DNA of 64,000 nucleotides. Source: Phosphoribacter sp037045045 (GTDB taxonomy: Bacteria > Actinomycetota > Actinomycetes > Actinomycetales > Dermatophilaceae). The notes under the pieces are model-generated. The model ran no database searches and was not told where the DNA came from. It saw only the letters and a program-made list of their open reading frames with translations. Position 1 is the first letter of the stretch; each line of letters begins with the position of its first letter. The stretch spans positions 186,001-250,000 of the forward strand of contig JBAOHL010000003.1 of NCBI GenBank assembly GCA_037045045.1. Direction: 5' to 3'. The position numbers were made by a program, and so were the translations under genes. Shown here piece by piece: positions 48,981 to 62,553 of this stretch.

Positions 48981-50433
48981 TCAGATCGCCAGCGGACGAT
49001 CGGTGGGTTCGACGGGGCGGGGCAGCTGCGACCGTCCCCCGATGAGGTAGCTATCGACACCGTGCGCAGCGGCCCGGCCCTCGGCGATTGCCCAGACGAT
49101 GAGCGACTGCCCACGCCCGGCATCCCCGGCCACGAACACCCCCGGCACGTTCGTCATGTATGCCGCGTCCCGGGCGACGTTCGAGCGCGCGTCCACGGCC
49201 ACCCCCAGTTGCTCGAGGATGCCGCCGGGCTCGGGCCCGAGGAACCCCATGGCCAGAAGCACGAGTTGCGCCGGGAGCTCTCGTTCGGTGCCGGGCACCG
49301 GGCGCAGGGCCCCGTCGTGCTGGCTCACCTCGCAGATCCGCAAGGCCCGCAACCGCCCTTGCCCGTCGCCCAGCGCCTCGAGGGTGGACACGGCATACTC
49401 GCGCTGGCCGCCCTCTTCGTGAGCGCTCGCGACCCGGTAGATCATCGGGTACATGGGCCAGGGCTGGTTGGCCGGACGCTCGTCGGTGGGCCTGGGGAGG
49501 ATCTCCAACGAGGTCACCGATCGGGCGCCCTGTCGGTGCGCGGTACCGATGCAGTCCGCACCGGTATCCCCGCCGCCGATGACGACGACGTCCTTGCCGG
49601 TGGCGAGGATCTGGTCGGGCACCACCTGCCCCAGCGCGGCCCGGTTCCCCTGCGGAAGGTAGTCCATCGCCTGGTGGATGCCCTCGAGGTCGCGGCCGGG
49701 CACGGGCAACTCTCGGGGCACGGTCGCCCCCAGCGAGAGGACGATCGCGTCGTAGCGGGCGCGCAGTTGGTCGCCGGTGAGGTCGACGCCGATGTCGAGG
49801 CCGCTGCGGAACCGAGTGCCCTCGGCTTCCATCTGGGCGATCCGCCGGTCCAGGACCGACTTTTCCATCTTGAACTCGGGGATGCCGTAGCGCAGCAGCC
49901 CGCCAGGGGCGTCGGCTCGCTCGTACACCGCGACGGTGTGCCCCGCCCGGGTGAGTTGCTGCGCAGCGGCCAATCCGGCCGGCCCGGAACCGACGACGGC
50001 CACGGTCTTACCGGAGAGTCGCTCAGGCGGCTGGGGGGCGACATCGCCGGTCGCGAAGGCCTGCTCGACGATCGTCACCTCGACCTGCTTGATCGTCACG
50101 GCCGGTTGGTTGATCCCGAGCACGCACGCGGTCTCACAGGGCGCCGGGCACAACCGTCCGGTGAACTCGGGGAAGTTGTTGGTCGCGTGGAGCCGTTCGA
50201 TGGCCTCGTGCCAGTCGCCCTTCCACGCCAGGTCGTTCCACTCGGGAATGAGGTTACCCAGGGGACAGCCGTTGTGGCAGAAGGGGATGCCGCAGTCCAT
50301 GCAGCGACTGGCCTGACTGCGCAGCTCGGCCAGGTCCTGGTCCTCGTAGACCTCACGCCAGTCCCGCAGTCGCAGCGACACCGGCCGGCGGCTCGGCAAG
50401 GCACGATCGCGGATGGAGAGGAATCCTTGTGGG

Positions 50434-50441
<8 letters not shown>
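48981..50441 (-). CDS. gltD: Glutamate synthase small subunit
   Basis: The 486-residue beta subunit of NADPH-glutamate synthase feeds electrons from NADPH through FAD and [4Fe-4S] clusters to GltB. The N-terminal cysteine set is ASRCMDCGIPFCHNGCPLGN and CPAPCETACVLGIN. It is followed by an FAD motif VAVVGSGPAGLAAAQQLTRA, an NADPH motif VVVIGGGDTGADCIGTAHRQ and the C-terminal GVFVAGDAGRGQSLIVWAIAEG. Its start overlaps the end of gltB by 8 nt. GltBD with glutamine synthetase is the high-affinity ammonia assimilation route. Confidence 0.97.
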
Positions 50442-54984
<4,543 letters not shown>

Positions 54985-55133
54985 GACCACTACCTCACCG
55001 TCCTGGGATGAAGGGACCGTGGCGGTCCTCGAAGGCAACCCTGGACGGCACTGGCCAGTGGGCAACAGGATACCGCCCGCCTCCGATGGGCTGAACCGCG
55101 ATACCGCCGGTCCCGTCACGTGAGACGAGCGGC

Positions 55134-55988
55134 TCAGCCCGCGGCCAGGGCCTCGGTATGCCGGGCGCCGCGCCGCGCCCCGGCCCGATACAACGCCAGC
55201 CCCAACAGGAACACGAGCACCGACGTCCACACGTTCAGGCGCACACCGAGGATGTGGTTTGCCTCGTCGGTGCGCATGAGCTCGATGACGACCCGCCCGA
55301 GCGGGTAACCCATCACGTACAGCGCGAACACCTGGCCGGGACGGAAATCGCGCCGCCGGTCGAGCCACACCAACGCCAAGGCGAGGGCCAGGCACCACAG
55401 GGCCTCGTAGAGGAACGTCGGGTGGAACACCCCCGCGACGATCGGGTTGCCGGACGGGTCGAGCACGGCGTGCCCGGCGGCCTGGTCCCACTCGTACACC
55501 TTCAGACCCCAGGGCAGGTCGGTCGGCGCTCCGTGGATCTCGTTGTTGAAGTAGTTTCCCCAGCGACCCATGGCCTGGGCCACGAGAATCCCGGGCGCTG
55601 CCGCGTCGGCGAAGTCGGCGAAGGACGCGCCCGCGCGCCGGCATCCGATCCAGGCTCCGAGGGCACCGACGGCGACGGCTCCCCAGATGCCAAGGCCACC
55701 CTCCCAGATGCGCAGGGCGTTCCACGGGTTGCCGCCCTCGCCGAAGTACGGCTGCGGCGTGGTGACGACGTGGTAAAGCCGGCCGCCGACGATGCCGAAC
55801 GGCACGGCCCACGCCGAGATGTCCAGCACCTGCCCCGGCTGGCCCCCGCGGTCGGCCATCCGCCGATGGGTCATCCACACGGCCACGACGATCCCCGCGA
55901 GAATGCACATCGCGTAGGCCCGCAGCGGCAGCGGCCCGAGGTACCAGACCGAGGACGTCGGGCTGGGGATCTCCGCCGGCACGCTCAC
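55134..55988 (-). CDS. lgt: Prolipoprotein diacylglyceryl transferase
   Basis: Lgt (284 residues) attaches diacylglycerol to the lipobox cysteine of lipoproteins in the plasma membrane. The protein has seven membrane helices and the family signature GRWGNYFNNEIHGAPTDLPW (Lgt motif with the essential Arg and Asn), plus GGRLYHVVT and HPTFLYEALWCL. GTG 55988 overlaps the stop of the DsbA-like gene by 4 nt (a second GTG lies 2 codons in). It is in the conserved actinobacterial string trpA...lgt...gltB. The short C-terminal tail after the last helix is unremarkable. Confidence 0.95.
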   Translation of the reverse strand: MSVPAEIPSPTSSVWYLGPLPLRAYAMCILAGIVVAVWMTHRRMADRGGQPGQVLDISAWAVPFGIVGGRLYHVVTTPQPYFGEGGNPWNALRIWEGGLGIWGAVAVGALGAWIGCRRAGASFADFADAAAPGILVAQAMGRWGNYFNNEIHGAPTDLPWGLKVYEWDQAAGHAVLDPSGNPIVAGVFHPTFLYEALWCLALALALVWLDRRRDFRPGQVFALYVMGYPLGRVVIELMRTDEANHILGVRLNVWTSVLVFLLGLALYRAGARRGARHTEALAAG

Positions 55989-56755
55989 GGCGTGGCGGCC
56001 TTGACCTGGGCGACGAGGTCCGCGGGGGTGGTCAGGGTGACCTTCTTGCCGTTGAGCCTGACCGTCGGGGTGCCGGTCACGCCGGACTTCTCCGAGGCCA
56101 CCTCGAGCGCGTCGACGTGGGCGGCATACTTCTTCGAATCGACGCAGGCCTGCCACGAGGACAACGCCTCGCCGCTGATGCCGGCCTGGGTGGCGAAGCC
56201 GGTGAGTTGGCCGTTCGTCCAGCCCTGGCCCTCCTGGGCGGGCTGGCCGGCATACACCGCAGACATGTACTCGGAAAACCTGTCCTGGTCTGCCGCGCAG
56301 AACGCGGCGGCTGCGGCCCGCCTCGAGGAGTCGTTGCGCAGGTTCGTGTCGAGGAAGGTCATCGTGTGGACGACGAGCCTGACCTGCCCCGCGGCGACCA
56401 TGCCGGAGACGGCGGGACCGAACATCGCCTCGTATTGCTGGCAGATCGGACACTGCGGGTCTTCGTAGACGTCGAGGACGGGCACCGTTGCCGGCACCCC
56501 TGGGTTGACGACGATCGGCCCACCGAAGCCGGTCGCGCCCTTGGGGAAGGCCTGGGCGGCGGCGCTCGCACTGCCGCCCGGCGCCTGGGTCTCGACGGCG
56601 CGAGACACCGCGCGTCCGGCGCTGATGGCCGCCACCACCGTCACGACGAGGACGACCACGGCGACGGCGGCGACGACGATCGCGACGGTCTTGCGCGAGG
56701 AACCGGACTTGGGGGTGACGGCGGCCAGCTTCTGGGTGGCGTCGGGTCGGGACAT
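55985..56755 (-). CDS. DsbA-like thioredoxin-fold protein, membrane-anchored
   Basis: The 256-residue protein has a cytoplasmic N-terminus of about 22 residues, one transmembrane helix (VAIVVAAVAVVVLVVTVVAA, 24-43) and an extracytoplasmic thioredoxin_4/DsbA domain. The active site is CPIC in YEDPQCPICQQYEAMFGP, with the cis-Pro loop VTGTPTVRLNGK. It probably forms disulfides in exported proteins, as in actinobacteria whose DsbA-like proteins pair with VKOR or MauE. ATG 56755 follows a weak site. It lies 19 bp after a MauE/DoxX gene and overlaps lgt by 4 nt. Confidence 0.88.
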   Translation of the reverse strand: MSRPDATQKLAAVTPKSGSSRKTVAIVVAAVAVVVLVVTVVAAISAGRAVSRAVETQAPGGSASAAAQAFPKGATGFGGPIVVNPGVPATVPVLDVYEDPQCPICQQYEAMFGPAVSGMVAAGQVRLVVHTMTFLDTNLRNDSSRRAAAAAFCAADQDRFSEYMSAVYAGQPAQEGQGWTNGQLTGFATQAGISGEALSSWQACVDSKKYAAHVDALEVASEKSGVTGTPTVRLNGKKVTLTTPADLVAQVKAATP

Positions 56756-56774
56756 GGCGCCATTGTCCCCCATT

Positions 56775-57236
56775 TCAGTCCAGCCGGCTCTCCAGCGCGT
56801 AAGCCGTCCGCGGTCGCACCGTGAGCCAGACGGCCGAGAGCAGCAGCGCTCCGTCGCGGGCCAACTCGAGTGGGTATGCCGTCTGCTCGGCTCCGATTTG
56901 GCCCCCGCCGCCGAAGCATCCGCAGTCGATGGACAGGCCCCGGGCCCACGCCGAGACGATCCCGACGACAAACGCGAGCATGAGCAGGGTGGCCGCGACG
57001 GAGGCGACCCGAGTGAACAGCCCGAGGACCAGCAGGATCCCGACGAGGATCTCGAGGACCGGAAGGACATACCCGACATATCCAGCCAGGTCGTAGGGCA
57101 ACAGCTGATACGCGCGGACGGCGAGCGCCGACGCGCCAGGATTGGTGACCTTGAGCGCCCCGGCGACGAGCAGGACGCCACCGAGGACCACGCGCAGCAG
57201 CGCGCCGAGCAGGTCCAGCCGGCGTGTCCGGGTCAT
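56775..57236 (-). CDS. MauE/DoxX-family membrane protein
   Basis: The 153-residue protein has four predicted membrane helices (LLRVVLGGVLLVAGALKV, VGYVLPVLEILVGILLVLGL, VAATLLMLAFVVGIVSAWAR and a C-terminal LARDGALLLSAVWLTV). A DCGCFGGGG motif lies in the loop before the last, typical of MauE-like proteins. MauE is needed for disulfide-rich methylamine dehydrogenase maturation. Next to a DsbA-like gene, a role in re-oxidising it is plausible, as a functional stand-in for DsbB/VKOR. ATG 57236 overlaps trpA's stop by 4 nt, so it is in the trp-lgt transcript. Confidence 0.8.
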   Translation of the reverse strand: MTRTRRLDLLGALLRVVLGGVLLVAGALKVTNPGASALAVRAYQLLPYDLAGYVGYVLPVLEILVGILLVLGLFTRVASVAATLLMLAFVVGIVSAWARGLSIDCGCFGGGGQIGAEQTAYPLELARDGALLLSAVWLTVRPRTAYALESRLD

Positions 57237-58038
57237 CCGCGGCCCTCACGCACGCCCGCGGCCAGCTCCCGGGTGAGGTGGACGACGGCCTCGATGCCCT
57301 GGGCCAACGCCGCCACGAGCGCCGACCCGACGATCACGCCGTCGGCGAACCGCGCCACCTCGGCGGCCTGGGCCCGGGTGGACACCCCGAGACCCACGCA
57401 CACCGGTAAGGCGGTGACCTCGCGGGTCCGGGCGACCACGGCCTCGGCGGCCGAGCCCACCGTGTCGCGGGTGCCGGTGACGCCCATCGTCGAGGCCGCG
57501 TAGACGAAGCCTCGGCTCGCGCCCGTCGCGACGCGCAGCCGCTCGGGGGTGGAGCTCGGGGCCACGAGGAACACCCGATCCAGGCCGTGGGCGTCGCTCG
57601 CCGCGAGCCACGGACCGGCCTCGTCGGGCACGAGGTCCGGGGTGATGAGCCCCGAGCCGCCGGCGGCCGCGAGGTCGGCGGCGAACTTCTCGACCCCGCG
57701 GTGCAGGACGAGGTTCCAGTACGTCATGACGTACGCCGGCGCCCCGGCGTCGGCCAGCGCCCGGACCGCGGTGAAGACGTCCTCGACCCTCGTGCCCGCC
57801 TGCAGAGCCGCCTCGGTGGCGCGCTGGATGACCGGGCCGTCCATAAGCGGGTCGCTGTAGGGCAGGCCGACCTCGACGACGTCGACACCCGCGGCGACCA
57901 TGGCGAGCATGGCCTCGACGGAGCCCTCGACCGAGGGGTAACCCACCGGGAGGTACCCGACGAGGGCGGCGCGACCCTCGGCCCGGCACCGGGCCAGGGC
58001 CTGCGCCGCCGGGGTGAGTGCGCGCGGGGGTGAGCTCG

Positions 58039-58042
<4 letters not shown>
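57233..58042 (-). CDS. trpA: Tryptophan synthase alpha subunit
   Basis: TrpA (269 residues) cleaves indole-3-glycerol phosphate to indole and G3P. It has the signature GYLPVGYPSVEGSVEAMLAM, catalytic Glu in VDVVEVGLPYSDPLMDGP and Asp in GGSGLITPDLVPDEA, and the phosphate-binding GVTGTRD and VCVGLGVSTRAQAAEVA. GTG 58042 overlaps the trpB TGA by 4 nt, so alpha and beta subunits are coupled. Its own stop overlaps the MauE gene start by 4 nt. The open frame to 58084 is not used. Confidence 0.96.
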
Positions 58043-59345
<1,303 letters not shown>

Positions 59346-59349
<4 letters not shown>

Positions 59350-60191
59350 GAAGGCTGGCCCATCGCGCGGCCCGACGCCGGTATGCCGGCAAAGCTCGCC
59401 ACCGTCGCGCGCGGCGTGCCGGTGGTCACCAGGGCCTCGCCGACAAGAACGGCCCGAGCCCCGGCCGAGGCGTAGTCCTGCACGTCGGCAACGTCGCGGA
59501 TACCGGACTCGGCGACCGTGACGAGCTCGTCAGGCACCAGCGGGCGCAGCCGCGCGAAAACCGACCGGTCGACCTCCAGGGTTTTCAGGTTGCGGGCGTT
59601 GACGCCGATGACCCGGGCGCCGGCATCGACAGCCCGGCGCGTTTCGTCCTCGTCGTGGACCTCGACGAGAGCGGTCATGCCGAGCGACTCGATGCTCTCG
59701 CGCAGGCCGACCAGGTCGTGCTGCTCGAGGGCGGCAACGATGAGCAGGACGAGATCGGCTCCGTAGGCGCGGGCCTCGAGCACTTGGTAGCGGTCGACGA
59801 CGAAATCCTTGCGCAACACCGGGATGTCGACCGCCGCGCGGACATCCGCGAGGTCGGCGAGACTGCCCCGGAAACGCCGCCCCTCGGTGAGCACGCTGAC
59901 CGCAGTGGCGCCGCCGGCGGCATACTGCGCCGCCAAGCCAGCCGGGTCGGCGATCGGTGCGAGGGATCCCTTGCTCGGGCTGGCGCGCTTGACCTCGGCA
60001 ATGACCGCCATCCCGGGCGCGGCTCGCAGGGCGGCCTCGGCGTCGAGCGCTGCGGGGCGGGCGAGAATGATCGCCTCAAGGTCTGTGATGGGGGTGCGGC
60101 CCTGTCGTTCGCCGAGGTCGACCCGGACCCCGGCGACGATTTCGGCGAGCACCGAAGGCGACGCGGGGGTGGTGGCGGTCGTGTCGAACAC
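59346..60191 (-). CDS. trpC: Indole-3-glycerol phosphate synthase
   Basis: TrpC (281 residues) forms the indole ring from CdRP. It has the signature MAVIAEVKRASPSKGSLAPI (catalytic Lys in VKRASPSKG), TEGRRFRGSLADLADVRAAV, VPVLRKDFVVDRYQVLEARA-like IPVLRKDFVVDRYQ, GVNARNLKTLEVD and VAESGIRDVADV. The 281-residue length is normal with a slightly extended, Gly-rich C-terminus. ATG 60191; stop overlaps the trpB GTG. No trpF is seen; actinobacteria commonly use PriA for that step. Confidence 0.96.
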
Positions 60192-60215
60192 GGGCGACAG
60201 GCTACGGCGTGACGG

Positions 60216-60626
60216 TCAGGACGGCGACAGCCAGGTCCAAGCGGGCACGTTGCGGGCGATCCAGAAGGCCCCGATGAGCACGAGAGTGAGCCGGAAACGC
60301 CACCCGGAGGTGTCGATGCGCACCGGCGGCCGGCCCCGGCGCAGCCAGAGCACCGCGGCGACGGCGAGCAGGACGAGCAGCGGCAGCACCGCAGGGTTGC
60401 GTTGCAGCGACAGCGCGAGGTCACCGTGCATGAGAGCGTGAACCGACCTCAGACCACCGCAGCCCGGGCAGTAGGTGCCGGTGAGGGTGTACAGCGGGCA
60501 GGGCAGATACCGCCCGGACGTTTCCGGAGTGACCGCGAACAGGTATGCCGTGCCTGCGGCGGTCAGCGCGACGCCGCCCCACCACGAGGTGGTGCGGCGG
60601 CGCAGGGTCGCGGTCAGAGGTGGCAA
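60216..60626 (-). CDS. DUF2752-family membrane protein
   Basis: The 136-residue protein of unknown function has three predicted membrane helices. It carries the DUF2752 hallmark CPLYTLTGTYCPGCGGLRSV, a CPxCG-like Cys motif (PCPLYTLTG-YCPGCGG), then a short loop SVHALMHGDLALSLQRNP. It is a regular companion of trp genes in actinobacteria, but no role is known. TTG 60626 is chosen because GGAGAG sits 7-12 nt upstream and the preceding DNA is the terminator hairpin; an earlier frame start at 60761 would lie within the RDD gene. It is 24 bp before trpC. Confidence 0.72.
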   Translation of the reverse strand: MPPLTATLRRRTTSWWGGVALTAAGTAYLFAVTPETSGRYLPCPLYTLTGTYCPGCGGLRSVHALMHGDLALSLQRNPAVLPLLVLLAVAAVLWLRRGRPPVRIDTSGWRFRLTLVLIGAFWIARNVPAWTWLSPS

Positions 60627-60650
60627 TATCCGCTCTCCGCAGGTGCGGGG

Positions 60651-60687
60651 GTGGGGTCTGCGGCGCCCTGGGCGCGGCAGACCCCAC
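60651..60687 (-). terminator. Hairpin terminator after the RDD gene
   Basis: GTGGGGTCTGC and GCAGACCCCAC (11-bp perfect arms) enclose GCGCC-CTG-GGCGC, which also pairs, giving an almost continuous 16-bp stem. It lies 10 bp after the RDD stop and 25 bp before the DUF2752 start. It would separate the RDD gene from the trpC-B-A transcript. Confidence 0.85.
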
Positions 60688-60696
60688 CCGTCCCGG

Positions 60697-61185
60697 TCAC
60701 TTGGGAACGGTGACGACGGTCGTGTTGAGGATCTTGTCGGCGAGCGTCTGGCGCTTGGCATCCCAGAGCGGGAAGAACCAGCCGATGTAGCAGATCACGT
60801 TGTCGACGATGTGGCACAGGTCGCGGACGAACGCCATGCCGAAGCCCAGGGGCTGGCCCTGGGAGTTGATGAGGGTGACCCCGGCGACCTTGCGCCCGAC
60901 GGTCTGGCCCTGGCCGCCCTTCATCCAGCGGTTCCAGATGGCAATGCCCAGCATGTAGAGCCCGCCGATGCCCACCAGGGCGACGTTCATCTTGGTACTG
61001 GACATCCCGATGCCGTAGAGGATGGCGCCGGGAAGCGAGAGCGCCGCATCGATGACGTAGCCCAGGGCGCGCTGGGGCCACTGGGCCAACTGGCCGAACC
61101 CGGTGACCGACGGGTCCTGGTAGTACCCGCCGGGCGGCGGCGGGGGCGGCGGGGGCGGCGGCGGAGGGGTCGAGCCGTAGGACAT
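60697..61185 (-). CDS. RDD-family membrane protein with N-terminal polyproline
   Basis: The 162-residue RDD-domain protein begins with a run of 12 prolines (residues 7-18) followed by GGYYQDPS. It then has three hydrophobic segments with the family's conserved features: ALGYVIDAALSLPGAILYGI (with the RDD-type arginine/aspartate replaced by ID), GQTVGRKVAGVTLINSQGQP and FVRDLCHIVDNVICYIGWFF. RDD proteins are poorly understood; some are transporters or sodium/proton antiporter-like. ATG 61185. It is flanked by a strong downstream hairpin terminator and an inverted repeat upstream, so it is its own unit inside the trp region. A polyproline run needs EF-P for efficient translation. Confidence 0.82.
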   Translation of the reverse strand: MSYGSTPPPPPPPPPPPPGGYYQDPSVTGFGQLAQWPQRALGYVIDAALSLPGAILYGIGMSSTKMNVALVGIGGLYMLGIAIWNRWMKGGQGQTVGRKVAGVTLINSQGQPLGFGMAFVRDLCHIVDNVICYIGWFFPLWDAKRQTLADKILNTTVVTVPK

Positions 61186-61204
61186 GGGTGCCTCTCTGGG
61201 ATGT

Positions 61205-61255
61205 CGATAAGGTCCGCCCCCCTGTCAGCGAGGCGTCCGGGCAGAAACCTTATCG
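61205..61255. promoter_or_regulatory. Inverted repeat upstream of the RDD gene
   Basis: CGATAAGGT (61205-61213) and ACCTTATCG (61247-61255) form a perfect 9-bp inverted repeat 33 bp apart. Each arm contains TAAGGT, a -10-like hexamer, pointing in opposite directions. It is 20-70 bp before the RDD start and could be a two-site operator or paired promoters. Confidence 0.4.
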
Positions 61256-61296
61256 TGGGAATCTGCCCGTGAGTGTCTTTGACCATCTCGTGGCGT

Positions 61297-61452
61297 GCCC
61301 CCTGGGCGCGGTTCCAGTCGGGTTCAGCCCGCCCACCCCCACACAACCGCCCCCTGGGCGCGGTTCCAGTCGGGTTCAGCCCGCCCACCCCCACACAACC
61401 GCCCCCTGGGCGCAGTTCCGGTCGGATTCAGCCCGCCCACCCCGACAACAAC
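61297..61452 (+). repeat. 52-bp tandem repeat, three copies
   Basis: Copies start at 61297, 61349 and 61401. The unit is GCCCCCTGGGCGC, GTTCCAGTCGGGTTCAGC, CCGCCCACCCCCACACAACC. Copies 1 and 2 are identical; copy 3 has several changes and a degenerate fourth fragment follows. It lies between genes and is not a CRISPR: there are no spacers. Confidence 0.92.
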
Positions 61453-61524
61453 TGACCCCGGGGCGCAGTTCTGGATGGCGGTGCTGGTCGATCCCGGGTT
61501 GGGTGGCCAGCCGGGCCCGAAGAT

Positions 61525-61585
61525 GCGTCGGGCGTCGGACGTTGGGCGTCGGACGTTGGGCGTCGGACGTCGGACGTCGGGGGGG
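61525..61585 (+). repeat. 14-bp GCGTCGGACGTTGG minisatellite
   Basis: About four copies of GCGTCGGACGTTGG-like units (GCGTCGGAC, then GTTGG or GTCGG) end in a run of seven G. The array is about 36 bp before the 3' end of the HGxxPAAW gene. It is a separate array from the 52-bp repeat. Confidence 0.8.
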
Positions 61586-61621
61586 CGGGTGAACTCACCC
61601 TCACCCATCACCCTGACGCGC

Positions 61622-61837
61622 TCACCTGTGGGCGCCGCCTGACTTGCCGGCACCGAACCCGGCCATGGACAGGACCTTGCCGGCAACTACCCCGACCACG
61701 GCAAGGGCGGCCCCGGCGACGAACAGCCCCGTGCTTGGCCAGACGACGGCAGCACACATGATGGCTGCCGCTACCGTGAGAATGCCCACCGCGGTCCAGG
61801 CGGCCACGCTGTGGCCATGGTTGTCGTGCTCTGACAT
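61622..61837 (-). CDS. HGxxPAAW-type small membrane protein
   Basis: The 71-residue protein has two membrane helices and the N-terminal HGHSVAAWTAVGI motif that defines the HGxxPAAW family, with the PAAW proline replaced by Val. Members always sit in actinobacterial trp operons, but no function is known. ATG 61837 is preceded by AAGGAGC (strong). It starts 79 bp after the Trp-associated membrane protein gene stop, on the same strand. Confidence 0.82.
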   Translation of the reverse strand: MSEHDNHGHSVAAWTAVGILTVAAAIMCAAVVWPSTGLFVAGAALAVVGVVAGKVLSMAGFGAGKSGGAHR

Positions 61838-61916
61838 CGCCGTGCGCTCCTTCGTGGACCCGGGCCTCGCTCGACCCACATCTTGTCAGGTCGGGTGGGT
61901 GTCGACAGCGATTGTG

Positions 61917-62501
61917 TCAGGTGGGCTCGCCGGGCCTGTCATCGGTAGGGTCCACCCCCGACGACAGAGCGTCCCACGTGCTTCGCGGCGGCGGCGTGCC
62001 GGGTTGCCCTCCCTGGCCTTGCACGCGGTCGAAGCGGTCGGACAGTCCACTCCACCGGCGCGCCTGCACCCAGGCGACGACCGTCCCGACGACAAGGACA
62101 CCGCTGGCGGCGAACCCGATCCACAGCCAGGCGGAGCCCGCGGCATCAGCTGTCACCGTCCCCACCCGGCCGGCCTGTTCGGCGGCGCGTCGACCCACTG
62201 CCTCGGCCGGCGCGAGGAGTACTCGGGCGGTGACGACGAGAGCCCCGAGGGCCGCGAGGACCATCAGGACGGCACTGACCGTCCGTAGCCTGCGACCCGC
62301 CATGAGCATGCCGAGCAGGGCGGCGACGCTCACCAAAACCAGAGCGACCGTCCCCGGTGCTGCCTGGGCGCCCGTCACGGTCACGGTGGCCGGGCCCAGC
62401 ACCGGGTCTGTGGTAGGCCCGGCGACCCAGGTCGCGCGGCACACTCCGAGCAGCACGGCAGCCGGCGCAAGGACGAGCAAGGCAGCAGTGCGCTTGGTCA
62501 T
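61917..62501 (-). CDS. Trp biosynthesis-associated membrane protein
   Basis: The 194-residue protein has four predicted helices (LLVLAPAAVLLGVCRATWVA, TVALVLVSVAALLGMLMAG, VSAVLMVLAALGALVVTARV and LWIGFAASGVLVVGTVVAWV) and a polar C-terminal tail (RRWSGLSDRFDRV, then STWDALSSGVDPTDD). This is the pattern of the Trp_oprn_chp family found only with trp genes. The function is unknown; a role in indole or tryptophan handling is often suggested from synteny alone. ATG 62501. It is 52 bp downstream of trpE. Confidence 0.85.
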   Translation of the reverse strand: MTKRTAALLVLAPAAVLLGVCRATWVAGPTTDPVLGPATVTVTGAQAAPGTVALVLVSVAALLGMLMAGRRLRTVSAVLMVLAALGALVVTARVLLAPAEAVGRRAAEQAGRVGTVTADAAGSAWLWIGFAASGVLVVGTVVAWVQARRWSGLSDRFDRVQGQGGQPGTPPPRSTWDALSSGVDPTDDRPGEPT

Positions 62502-62553
62502 GAGGTCATCGTCAGGACGCGTCGACAGCACCGGCGAGCAGCTAAGCGCGTGG

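Larger units (their letters stand above)
61186..61621. other. Intergenic region with three repeat classes
   Basis: These 436 bp between the RDD gene and the HGxxPAAW gene contain no gene. They hold a 9-bp inverted repeat (61205-61255), a 52-bp tandem repeat (61297-61452) and a 14-bp minisatellite (about 61525-61585), each listed separately. Confidence 0.7.

Noticed and set aside
61297..61452. Possible CRISPR array
   Set aside because: The 52-bp units are directly adjacent with no spacers and there are no cas genes in the window.
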